Source: Streptomyces sp. G44 | Lineage (GTDB): Bacteria > Actinomycetota > Actinomycetes > Streptomycetales > Streptomycetaceae | Assembly: GCF_016905445.1 (NCBI RefSeq) | Contig: NZ_JAFEXF010000007.1 | Location: 1-64,000, forward strand | Reading direction: 5' to 3' | Length of the DNA: 64,000 nt | Shown: positions 7,821 to 15,670 of the stretch, in pieces | Position numbering within the stretch: position 1 is the first letter of the stretch | How the letters are laid out: each line of letters opens with the position of its first letter | Translations under genes and position numbers: made by a program | The notes under the pieces: model-generated | Databases searched by the model: none | What the model was told of the DNA's origin: nothing | The model's input: the letters and a program-made list of their open reading frames with translations, nothing else

Positions 7821-9110
7821 TCATGACCGCCGAGCTGTGCTGTCCGCGAAGGGCGGGGTGTCGTCGAGGGCGGGCCGCCACAGCGGGGCCCGGGGCAGCA
7901 CAGCGCATTGCCGGGCGTCTTCCAGCCCGGCGGCACCCGCGTCAGTGGGTGGTCCGGTCACCGTGGGAGAAGCGGTGGCCGGGCGGGTTCTCCGCCGCGC
8001 CGGCAAGGGCAGGGCGGGGTTCCTCGCCGTCAGCTCCTCGGGCTTGCCGTGCTTCTCGAGCCCAAGCTGGGATCGGTACCAGGGAGCAGCTTGGGCCAGG
8101 CGGTTCAGGGTTCCGGGTCCGGGGTGACAACCGGATGCCGTCCAGACGTCACGGCTGTCGTACCAGTGGTCGCGGGTCAGCAGCGAGAAGGTTCGCTCAC
8201 TCACGGTAGATCCTGAGGAGCGCAGCCGGGCCATGCACTCGGACCAGGCCATGTCGCCCGAGACCGGCGGGAGTACACGGTGCTCGGTGAGTGTGCGCAG
8301 TAGGTCGACCGTACGAACGGGTTCGGGGTGGCTGGCATGCCACAGGCGGCCTTCGGCCAGGCCCCCGCGGAAACCGATGTGTGCGATGAGGCGGGCGAGA
8401 TCCTCGACTGCCACAACGGAGTGCAGCCCTTGCCCCCCTCCCCACAGGGCCGGAACGGCGGCCACGAGCCGGGCATAGGCGGGCGCGACCCAGCGATCCC
8501 CCTGCCCCAGTACCAGTCCCGGTCGCAGTACCGTCGCACCGGCGTCCAAGGCGTAGGTCTCACCCCCCAGTCGTGTCCGACTCGGGGCGGAGACCGGCGC
8601 CGGTTCGACCTCGTTCACCGCGATACCGCGGTGTGGGCCCGCTCCGTAGACAGCTGCCGTCGAGAGGTGGACGATGCGGCTCGTCCCGGCGCGTTCGGCC
8701 TCGAGCATGAGTGCGGCGGTTCCCCGCACGTTGACGGCGGCGCAGCGTGCCGGATCGGCGTCGAGAGACGATGCCGCGTGCAGCAGCACGTCTGCGTCTC
8801 GGCAGACACCGCGAAGCGTGCTCGGTTCGCTCAGCTCGGCCGGGACCCACTCATCGGCGAGTGCTGCCGCTGCGGCTGGAAGTCTCCGGCTGATCGCGCG
8901 GATCCGTGTGTGGCCGGTGGCTCCTTCGTCGTTCCGCCACCGGTTCAGCTCGCGCAGGATGGTCGAGCCGATGAATCCTGTGGCGCCGGTCAGGCAGATC
9001 AGCCGTGGGGCTCTGTCGAGGTCAGGTCGTAGGAGGCGCGCCGAGTCATCCTGGCGGGCCGCGGTGGCGGGACCTGGCGACAGACCGGACAGGGGTGTGG
9101 CAGGGCTCAT
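7821..9110 (-). CDS. NAD-dependent epimerase/dehydratase, probably autoregulator biosynthesis
   Basis: A 429-residue short-chain dehydrogenase of the extended type with the nucleotide motif LTGATGFIGST at about residues 38-48 and LRPGLVLGQGDRW in the substrate half. The usual catalytic Tyr-x3-Lys is not evident at its expected place (the region reads RTRLGGETYAL), so activity or register is uncertain. About 70 C-terminal residues rich in Pro and Arg extend past the normal fold. The nearby AfsA homologue and two TetR receptors recall butyrolactone/butenolide loci, which often contain such an epimerase. The function in autoregulator synthesis is inferred from context. Confidence 0.68.
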   Translation of the reverse strand: MSPATPLSGLSPGPATAARQDDSARLLRPDLDRAPRLICLTGATGFIGSTILRELNRWRNDEGATGHTRIRAISRRLPAAAAALADEWVPAELSEPSTLRGVCRDADVLLHAASSLDADPARCAAVNVRGTAALMLEAERAGTSRIVHLSTAAVYGAGPHRGIAVNEVEPAPVSAPSRTRLGGETYALDAGATVLRPGLVLGQGDRWVAPAYARLVAAVPALWGGGQGLHSVVAVEDLARLIAHIGFRGGLAEGRLWHASHPEPVRTVDLLRTLTEHRVLPPVSGDMAWSECMARLRSSGSTVSERTFSLLTRDHWYDSRDVWTASGCHPGPGTLNRLAQAAPWYRSQLGLEKHGKPEELTARNPALPLPARRRTRPATASPTVTGPPTDAGAAGLEDARQCAVLPRAPLWRPALDDTPPFADSTARRS

Positions 9111-9279
9111 ACGAGGCTCGTCCTTTCGGTGGTGATGACGTCAGCCGTTGCTGAGCGTCTGCTGCGACAAACAGGGAAAGATCGGCTCTTGCCTGATACG
9201 ACGAGGTCGTCGGCCTGCGGGCTCGGTCGGCCGGCTGAGCTGCCTCGGCTGGCTCCCACTCGTGTGATGAGCTCGGGAC

Positions 9280-10974
9280 TCACGTTCGTGGCGGCCTCAC
9301 CGGACGGCCGCGGGGAGGGGATACGGCGACGCGGCGCGGATGTTCTGCGTCAGGAGTCTCTCCGGTCCGAGGAAGGGCGGCGCTTCGGCAGCGCCAGCAC
9401 AGTCGTTGTCGGCTCGGCATGCTGCACGGGGTCCCGTCCAGGCCCTCACAGGGCGTGGCCTGCGGGGCGGTGTCCGGGCGTGCGGTGGTCCGGCAGTCCG
9501 CGCAGACGCCGGAGTGCCCGAAGCGGTGTGGGCGTTCGCACAGCTGGCACGGTGCTCCGGGCCGCCGCCGGAGTGGCTCGGGCGGGGCCGGAGAGGAGGC
9601 CGTGTCCGGCGCTGTGCTCGGTCGGTCGGCTGGTGGCGCGGAGGGTGCGGTCTGCCGGCGAGCTGTGTCGGCTCGGATCTCTTGGCAGACCGTGCAGGGG
9701 CGTCCGGTGGACCACAGCACACCGGACTCGCAGTCGTGCAGGCCGCAGCCCCAGCGGGGGAGTGCGGCCCCGAGAAGCCATCTGCCGGGATCGCGGATGT
9801 CGGTGGTGAGGGTCGTGGCACAGCGGTTGGCGAGACGGGTGTGGAGCCGTTCGGCGTCGAAGCCGGCGCCGAGCTGACGTCCTATCTCCCGTCCGATGCG
9901 GCGCAGCATGTAGGTGTTGATCCCGGGCAGGAGGAAGCGCACCGGAGCGAGTATGGAGCTGATGCGGGGGCTGAAGGTGAGCGGTGGCCCTGTGTAGTTC
10001 CGGCTATGGGACTCCGGCTGCGGGCGGGCAGGAGCGGAAAAAACTGTGGCCGGGTGCTGCCGGGCGGGCGGTGTTGCGGGCACACGCGGGCGGACAGGAG
10101 GCGTTGTCTGCTTCTCTACCGGTATCTCGCCTGCGGCGGATGGTGTGAGGCGGCGTTCGTCTTCGGGTCGGTCAGTTCTGTGGTCTTCCTTATACGCGAG
10201 TGATCCGTCATCAGCGGGGGAACCCGATCCGTCATGACGGCGCGTCAGGGTCGGCTCGTCGTCCGCGGGGAGAACGACTTCGAAATGGTGACGGCCTTGG
10301 CGGCCTGAGCGGTGTCGGATCCTGATCCAGCCTGAGGTGGCCAGGCCGGCGATCAGGCGTCCGACCGTCTGGCGGGTGAGGGATCTGCCGGCCAGCGGGC
10401 CGGAGTGGTGGCGCAGGAGGCGTGCGAGGTCGCCCTCGGCCAGGGGCATCTTCTGCACGACTGCGAAGACGATGGCTGCGTAGGCGCGCAGCAGACGGGG
10501 CCGCAGGTGTTCGCTGGCGCTGACGGGCAGCCAGACGAACCGCTCCTGAGCAGTCAGGGCGCGGACTCGTCGGCGCGCGGTGGTGCCCGTGCCGCCGGCG
10601 AGGGAGCGGCGCTGACTGTCGGGCAGCTCGACGACTCCGTCGGGTGCCGGGCGGCGGAGCTGGGCGATGCCGCGTTCGACCGTGGACTTCGAAAGGTGCA
10701 GGTACGTGGCGAGGGTGGAGACCGCGGCCGTGCAGCCCTCGGGACGTTGCCCCAGAGCTTTGATCTTCATGTAGACGCTGAGGGCCGCGTCGGTGTACCA
10801 GGGTGATTCGACCAGGCGCATGGGCACTTTGACCCGTTGCCGGCGGATCCGCGGAGCGGGGCCGGTGCGTGCAGCGGTGCTGCTGAGCGGGTGGGATGGC
10901 CTTCCGCCGGTGTGCGCGGTCCGTTCGGGGTGAGGCGGGAAGGAGGGCCGGCCAGGGGTGGTGCGGTGTTGCAT
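9280..10974 (-). CDS. Large helix-turn-helix protein with Cys-rich tail, unknown role
   Basis: A 564-residue basic protein. Residues about 45-240 contain two winged-helix-like segments (TAAVSTLATYLHLSKSTVERG and RSLTRQTVGRLIAGL). A long Pro/Arg-rich linker follows, and the last 150 residues carry several C-x2-C pairs (CTVC, CQLC, CADC, CWRC) suggesting zinc binding. The start at 10974 is preferred over a longer frame because GGAG lies 11 nt upstream and the upstream residues look non-coding. Proteins of this general form occur near Streptomyces plasmid and accessory regions; I cannot assign a function. It sits between autoregulator genes on the same strand as the epimerase. Confidence 0.6.
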   Translation of the reverse strand: MQHRTTPGRPSFPPHPERTAHTGGRPSHPLSSTAARTGPAPRIRRQRVKVPMRLVESPWYTDAALSVYMKIKALGQRPEGCTAAVSTLATYLHLSKSTVERGIAQLRRPAPDGVVELPDSQRRSLAGGTGTTARRRVRALTAQERFVWLPVSASEHLRPRLLRAYAAIVFAVVQKMPLAEGDLARLLRHHSGPLAGRSLTRQTVGRLIAGLATSGWIRIRHRSGRQGRHHFEVVLPADDEPTLTRRHDGSGSPADDGSLAYKEDHRTDRPEDERRLTPSAAGEIPVEKQTTPPVRPRVPATPPARQHPATVFSAPARPQPESHSRNYTGPPLTFSPRISSILAPVRFLLPGINTYMLRRIGREIGRQLGAGFDAERLHTRLANRCATTLTTDIRDPGRWLLGAALPRWGCGLHDCESGVLWSTGRPCTVCQEIRADTARRQTAPSAPPADRPSTAPDTASSPAPPEPLRRRPGAPCQLCERPHRFGHSGVCADCRTTARPDTAPQATPCEGLDGTPCSMPSRQRLCWRCRSAALPRTGETPDAEHPRRVAVSPPRGRPVRPPRT

Positions 10975-11253
10975 GGTGGTCAGGTCTCCGTGCTGGAGGC
11001 ATGGCAAAGCCTGTTGCCGGGCCTTGCGGTGTCGGACAGGCCGGATCCATGGGTTGCGTCGTGGTGGGAAGCCGGAGTGCCTCGTCGCCGCCCGGGGTGT
11101 GCTCGGCCGGCGGGGTGAGGTGGGCTTGGGCCGGGTGCGCCCGGCCCGGCCATCGGCTCGACATCCCTTGCGCAATGGCCGGTCTGTCGCCGTGTCAGGC
11201 GCATCCGGCGGCCTGTGCGGCGCGCCGGACGCGGAATGGGGTGGCGGTGCTGC

Positions 11254-12189
11254 TCAGAGGGTGGTGACCTCGCTGGTGGCAGTGAAGGTGACCTGCCCGT
11301 TCTGAACGCCCGTCAGCTGCACGCCTCGCGCTGCCCCCGCGGCGATGGCGGGAACGCTGCGGGCTTCGATCCAGCAGGGGGAGTCGAACTCCACGTAGCG
11401 GTGGAAGGCCACATCCATGGAGCTGGGGAGGATGGGACCGGCCGCGGGCTCCAGCGCGGAGGCGGCCTGGCGCACGGACTCCAGCAGCAGCATTCCCGGG
11501 ACGTGGTCGACCGGATGGTCGAAGAGCACGGGGTGAGTGGTGTCGGAACGCAGCTGCCAGCGTCCCGCTCCCCGCGCGGGGGACAGGACGATGTCGTAAC
11601 TGCGGCTGCGCCCCGCGTGGTGCCGGGAAATCGGTGCCGGAGGTGGCGCCACCTCGGCGAAGACGGACGCCGTGTCCCTGGCCGGGCCACGCAGCCGCCG
11701 GTACAGCACCGGTGTCAGAACGTTGAAGCGTGTGGTGGCCACAGCGAGCAACTCGCCGCCTCTGATGACCTCGATGGCCATGCGCATAGAGGCAGGCAGC
11801 CCCTGGCGGTAGCGGAGATCGGAGCAGGCCACGCGCAACTCGACCTCGGCCGGGGCGCGGCCGATGCCCATGGCGTGCGGGTTGAGCGAGTACTGGAGGT
11901 CGACCCAGCTCAGCTGATGTCCGAAAGGCACGCCGTAGGCGGCGTGGGTGAGCAGCGGAAACGTCTGACGGATCGTTTCGCAGAGGAGCATCGGGTCGTA
12001 GACACCGTGCTCCGACTCGTAGAAGGAGTGACATCGGGGCCACTGGGCGGTGACGCGGAACTGGTCTTCGCCATCGGGCTCCCAGCCGGTCAAGAAGACC
12101 TCTGAGAGTGCTGCGCGGTGCACATATTCCCTGGCCACCGTGGTGGTAAGGGCTGGTCTGGGCGTGGCGGAGCGATCTTCAACGAGCAT
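11254..12189 (-). CDS. AfsA-type gamma-butyrolactone/butenolide synthase
   Basis: A 311-residue protein of the A-factor biosynthesis family with two AfsA hot-dog repeats. The first includes WPRCHSFYESEHGVYDPMLLCETIRQ and the second HPVLFDHPVDHVPGMLLLESVRQA. Family members condense a beta-ketoacyl-ACP with dihydroxyacetone phosphate, the first committed step to A-factor-type signals. The start at 12189 is supported by AGGGGGGAC immediately upstream; a frame from 12219 also exists. It is divergent from the receptor gene at 12296, the classic synthase/receptor layout, so its promoter is probably repressed by that receptor. Confidence 0.9.
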   Translation of the reverse strand: MLVEDRSATPRPALTTTVAREYVHRAALSEVFLTGWEPDGEDQFRVTAQWPRCHSFYESEHGVYDPMLLCETIRQTFPLLTHAAYGVPFGHQLSWVDLQYSLNPHAMGIGRAPAEVELRVACSDLRYRQGLPASMRMAIEVIRGGELLAVATTRFNVLTPVLYRRLRGPARDTASVFAEVAPPPAPISRHHAGRSRSYDIVLSPARGAGRWQLRSDTTHPVLFDHPVDHVPGMLLLESVRQAASALEPAAGPILPSSMDVAFHRYVEFDSPCWIEARSVPAIAAGAARGVQLTGVQNGQVTFTATSEVTTL

Positions 12190-12295
12190 ATCTGGTCCCC
12201 CCTGAGACAAGCACGGCACGACCTCGTCCGTCGAACCCTGGGACGAGAGTAGCTATAAAATAATGGTTGTTCTTTTTTGTCGAGAGAGTGGGATC
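12190..12295. promoter_or_regulatory. Divergent AfsA/receptor promoter with a candidate autoregulatory element
   Basis: A 106-bp AT-richer region between the AfsA homologue and the TetR receptor. It contains TGTTCTTTTTTG at 12268-12279. The same 12 bases occur in reverse orientation at 13853-13864, upstream of the second TetR receptor. A sequence shared by the control regions of two butyrolactone-receptor-like genes is a good candidate for a receptor-binding element. Confidence 0.5.
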
Positions 12296-12913
12296 ATGGT
12301 CGTGCTGACCGAACCAAAGCAGGACAGGGCGGTGAGGACGCGGGAGATCATCCTTCGAGCCGCCGCGGAGGTGTTCGACGAGCTCGGGTACAGCGGTGCG
12401 AGCATCAGCAAGATCATGGAACGAGCCGGGGTGACTCCGGGCGGCGTGTACTTCCACTTCAAGTCGAAACTGGGTCTGGCCCAGGCCGTGCTCGCCAGCC
12501 AGCAGGGCTTCGTCGAGCTGCCGGACAGCAGCCCCGGCCTCCAGCGGCTGATCGACATCACGTTCCACCTGGCACACGAGCTTCAGCACAACGCCGTCTT
12601 CCGGGCGAGCGTGCGCCTGGCGGTGGAGCAGGAGGAGTTCGGCGTCCACGACGACACCGCGTACCAGGAGTGGGCCAACCAGTTCCACGCCCAGCTTCTC
12701 GACGCCCGGCGTGCGGGCGAGTTGCGCGACGACGTGGATGAGCGCGCCTTCGCGAACCTGCTTGTCGGTGCTTACACCGGCACGCAGATCTTCTCGAACA
12801 TGGCGTCCAAGCGCGCCGATCTGCCCGAGCGGATCACCGTCATGTGGGAGTACCTCCTGCGCGCCATCGCCACCCCCGAGGCCCGCGCTCGCCTGGTGAT
12901 GCCTGAGGTGTAG
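12296..12913 (+). CDS. TetR-family gamma-butyrolactone receptor (ArpA/ScbR-like)
   Basis: A 205-residue protein with an N-terminal HTH (RTREIILRAAAEVFDELGYSG, then GVYFHFKSK) and the ligand domain typical of butyrolactone receptors (YQEWANQFHAQLLDARRAGELRDDVD). Receptors of this family repress antibiotic regulators and their own locus until the butyrolactone binds. I chose ATG 12296 over ATG 12263 because the longer version would run through the candidate operator. It is divergent from the AfsA-type synthase. Confidence 0.88.
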   Translation: MVVLTEPKQDRAVRTREIILRAAAEVFDELGYSGASISKIMERAGVTPGGVYFHFKSKLGLAQAVLASQQGFVELPDSSPGLQRLIDITFHLAHELQHNAVFRASVRLAVEQEEFGVHDDTAYQEWANQFHAQLLDARRAGELRDDVDERAFANLLVGAYTGTQIFSNMASKRADLPERITVMWEYLLRAIATPEARARLVMPEV

Positions 12914-13000
12914 GGAAACCGCCTCGGGCGCCCGGCTGTTCGGGACATGGCGTCCCTCTTTCCGTCTCGCGGAATGCGGCCAGACGGCAGCCGGCCTGGT

Positions 13001-13657
13001 TCAGGGCTTCGAAGCCGGCTGGGGCGCCGCGCGAAGGCAGCCCGCCCGGCAGTCCCTGTCCTCGGCGAGCCCGAGCTGCTGCACGCACAACCCGTCCATG
13101 ACCAGATGCCACAGCCGCCGCAGCCTGTCAGCCACTCCTGCGCACAGCACATCCGCCTGGCAACGCTCGCGAAGGTAGTTGTCGGCGCCGGTGATGAGCA
13201 GCTCCACCAGCGCCGAGACATCCTCGGGCTCCACCGAGTCCCGGAGCTCACCCGTCGCATGGGCGCGACGGATCAGGGCGTGCACCGCCGGAAGCCACAT
13301 GTCCGCCCACAGGCCCGACCCCCGGCGCTCCCGCTCGAGTCGCAGGGCGGCGCGTACCCGTACATCCTCCTGGAGCAGCCCAGTGAGCTCCAGCGTCGTC
13401 TCCAGAACCTGCTCCATGGCGGAGCCGTCCCGGTCGGTGATGACCTTCAGTGCCGATTGGGCCACCGCCAGCCCCTGTGCCTGGACCGCTTCGGCCAGTT
13501 GTGCCTTCGAGGCGAAGTGGAACGTCAGAGAACCCAGCGACACTCCGGCCGACTTGGTGATCTGGGAGTACGACGTGCCGTCGTAGCCGTTGCGGTCGAA
13601 CAGCGTGGCGGCGGCCTGAAGGATGCCGGCCCGGGTCAGGGCCGCCCGTTCCTGCAT
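13001..13657 (-). CDS. Second TetR-family (pseudo-)butyrolactone receptor
   Basis: A 218-residue protein with a TetR HTH (TRAGILQAAATLFDRNGYDG, SLTFHFASK) and a ligand domain resembling the first receptor (RAHATGELRDSVEPEDVSALVELL). The start at 13657 has GGAG about 10 nt upstream; the longer frame to 13762 adds residues unlike the family. Streptomyces autoregulator loci often pair a true receptor with a pseudo-receptor that binds antibiotics or biosynthetic intermediates. This gene may fill that role but could also be a second true receptor. It converges with the first receptor gene. Confidence 0.82.
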   Translation of the reverse strand: MQERAALTRAGILQAAATLFDRNGYDGTSYSQITKSAGVSLGSLTFHFASKAQLAEAVQAQGLAVAQSALKVITDRDGSAMEQVLETTLELTGLLQEDVRVRAALRLERERRGSGLWADMWLPAVHALIRRAHATGELRDSVEPEDVSALVELLITGADNYLRERCQADVLCAGVADRLRRLWHLVMDGLCVQQLGLAEDRDCRAGCLRAAPQPASKP

Positions 13658-13852
13658 GGATGCAACTCTCCGTGACGGTCTGAGGGTGTCGGCGAACACC
13701 TCGGGGGCGGAGAAGCCTCCGGCCGCACCGGGCGCATGTACAGGACGACCCAGAGTCTTCACGGGCTACGAGCCAGCTGACAAGGCCGAGTTGCTGAAGA
13801 TGCAGCAACTCGCCGGACTTGGCGAAGTCGCGCAAGCCGACGATCAAGCTTT

Positions 13853-13864
13853 CAAAAAAGAACA
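13853..13864. promoter_or_regulatory. Second copy of the 12-bp putative autoregulatory element
   Basis: CAAAAAAGAACA, the exact reverse complement of 12268-12279. It lies about 200 bp upstream of the second TetR gene and 60 bp upstream of the transposase-derived gene, next to a GAACGTTC palindrome. Either gene could be the controlled one. Confidence 0.45.
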
Positions 13865-13924
13865 GAACGTTCGCTATGCTTTTCCCGCCGACCAGCACAG
13901 GCCTGTCCCGGGGGGGATCACGTC

Positions 13925-15067
13925 ATGATCACGCATGCCACAACCGATCCTGGGAGCACCGTCACGGCGTTCTCCGAGGCCGTCTTCCGGCAGCTCCCCA
14001 GGTCGGACCAACGCCGATGGGCCGGCAGCTTTCTGCGCAGCCTCTTGCAGACGCCCGGCAAGAAGTCCATACGCCGACTCGCCGCCACCCTCTCCGACTC
14101 GCCGACGGCGTCACACTCGCTCCACCAGTTTCTCAACTCCAGTCCTTGGGACTGGAATCCGGTGCGCGCGGAGCTCGCCCACTGGGCCGCACGCCGGCTG
14201 CGTCCCGAAGCCTGGGTCATCGACTCGGCCGTGATGCCCAAGCGCGGCACGCACTCGTGCGGTGTCCACCGTCGCTTCGTCGACTCAGCCGGGCGCGCCA
14301 TCACCTGCCAGGTGGGGTTCGGCGCATTCCTGGCCGCCGAGGCGGAAGCTTTGCCGGTCCACTGGGAACTGCTCCTCACCGATGACTGGCGCGGCGACGC
14401 CGAACGCCGCCGGCGCACCCGGATTCCCGGTGACATCCCCGCTCACATCCAGCCCGGGGAGCATGTGGTCACCCTGGTCGATTCCCTCACCCGGACCACC
14501 GGCGGCAGTGCCCGCCTGCCCGTCATCGTGGCGCCCCTGCCGGGCCAGAGCCCCAGACCCGTCACCCGCGCCCTGACGCGGCGCGGCGTACCCTTCCTGG
14601 TCGCCGTCTCCGATCCCGGCCACCTCCATGGAAGCGAGAGGTCAGCAGCGGCCGACCGGGACCCGCTGGCCCGAGAGCGGGCCCGCTGTCCGCGGGCCGA
14701 CGTGGCGATCGTCGACTGTGCCGACGGTTCGCGGGTGACGGCACGCTCATTCCCGGTGAGCCCGCCGCGACTTCACGTCGGCCGGGGCCATCACCTGCTC
14801 ACCACCCGCCTGCACGGCACGACCGGATCGCCGCATCACTGGCTCACCAACCTGGGTCATCTCCCGGTGGACAAGCTGGTCGAACTCACGCGGCTGACGC
14901 AGCGGACCAAGGACAGCCTGGGCCGTCTGGGCACAGACTTCGGCCTGCTTGACTTCGAGGGCCGCTCCTTCCCCGGCTGGCACCACCACACCACACTCGT
15001 CTCCGCTGCCTACGCCTACAGCCGTCTCGCCGGATCCCGGCCACCCGAGCTGGCTCTGGTCACCTGA
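13925..15067 (+). CDS. IS701-like transposase-derived protein, probably inactive or domesticated
   Basis: A 380-residue protein that aligns by eye along the whole length of IS701-type transposases. Recognisable blocks are the N-terminal SFLRSLLQTPGKKSIRRLA, RGTHSCGVHRRF after the first catalytic Asp (VIDSAVMPK), and the C-terminal DFEGRSFPGWHHHTTLVSAAYAY containing the catalytic Glu. The second catalytic Asp, expected in an ADxxYG-like segment, appears replaced in IVAPLPGQSP. No terminal inverted repeats or target duplications are evident, and the gene has its own good ribosome-binding site (GGGGGGGA). It sits between a butyrolactone receptor and an orphan OrfA-like HTH gene, so a recruited DNA-binding role is possible. 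A decayed insertion sequence is the alternative. Confidence 0.72.
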   Translation: MITHATTDPGSTVTAFSEAVFRQLPRSDQRRWAGSFLRSLLQTPGKKSIRRLAATLSDSPTASHSLHQFLNSSPWDWNPVRAELAHWAARRLRPEAWVIDSAVMPKRGTHSCGVHRRFVDSAGRAITCQVGFGAFLAAEAEALPVHWELLLTDDWRGDAERRRRTRIPGDIPAHIQPGEHVVTLVDSLTRTTGGSARLPVIVAPLPGQSPRPVTRALTRRGVPFLVAVSDPGHLHGSERSAAADRDPLARERARCPRADVAIVDCADGSRVTARSFPVSPPRLHVGRGHHLLTTRLHGTTGSPHHWLTNLGHLPVDKLVELTRLTQRTKDSLGRLGTDFGLLDFEGRSFPGWHHHTTLVSAAYAYSRLAGSRPPELALVT

Positions 15068-15177
15068 CCCGCCTCGCATGCCTCGGCCTCTTCCAGAGCC
15101 CGGGATCGCCTCACAGCGGCCCGGCCCACGGCGGCCGCCCATCTCAGCGCTCCACCCTCATACATCGGGAGATACCA

Positions 15178-15525
15178 GTGCCGCGTCCTCCTGCCCTTCC
15201 CGCTGAAGAGAAGGTCACCATCATCCTCGCCGTTCTCTCCGGCAATCTGACTGCCGCGGAGGCCGCCCGCACAGCAGGGGTCTCGGACCAGGCTGTCTGC
15301 GCCTGGAAGCGCCGCTTCATCGATGCCGGCCGCGGCGGCTTCGAACCGGGTGCCGACGCTGCTTCACGCCGTGAGCAGATGCTCGTCGACGAGATATCGC
15401 AGCTCAAGAGCGCGCTGGCCGACTCCTACCTTCAGTTGCAGTCCATGCGGTCGGGAATGAGATCCCGTCCGATATCCAGACACCTTCCCTCTGTTGGGCC
15501 GGGCATGCGCACACGCGGCGCATAG
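15178..15525 (+). CDS. Orphan OrfA-like helix-turn-helix protein
   Basis: A 115-residue protein starting at GTG with GGGAGA upstream. The core resembles IS3 OrfA proteins: an HTH (AAEAARTAGVSDQAVCAWKRRFIDAG) and a short coiled coil (EQMLVDEISQLKSALADSYLQLQS). No OrfB follows, so it is not part of a working IS3 element. The last 25 residues look like read-through past a normal end. A clear paralogue is encoded at 29549-29851 beside the lanthipeptide exporter, which suggests a shared, non-transposition function. Confidence 0.6.
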   Translation: MPRPPALPAEEKVTIILAVLSGNLTAAEAARTAGVSDQAVCAWKRRFIDAGRGGFEPGADAASRREQMLVDEISQLKSALADSYLQLQSMRSGMRSRPISRHLPSVGPGMRTRGA

Positions 15526-15560
15526 TCCACTCTCCCGGTGCCGCGCACCGGAAGGCGGCA

Positions 15561-15593
15561 AGGCTCCCCAGTGTCGAACGCACTGGGGAGCCT
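15561..15593. terminator. Bidirectional intrinsic terminator
   Basis: A perfect 13-bp stem (AGGCTCCCCAGTG at 15561-15573 with 15581-15593) and a 7-nt loop. It lies between the convergent HTH gene and the antiporter gene. Confidence 0.85.
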
Positions 15594-15670
15594 CGACAGC
15601 GTGGCGAGGTGCGGCACCGGACGACGCAGGTCAGGCGGGCCCTGTACGCCAGGGCCGAGGGATGCTTCGG

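Noticed and set aside
12263..12295. Longer start for the butyrolactone receptor
   Set aside because: It would encode the putative operator as protein; the shorter start begins directly before the conserved HTH.
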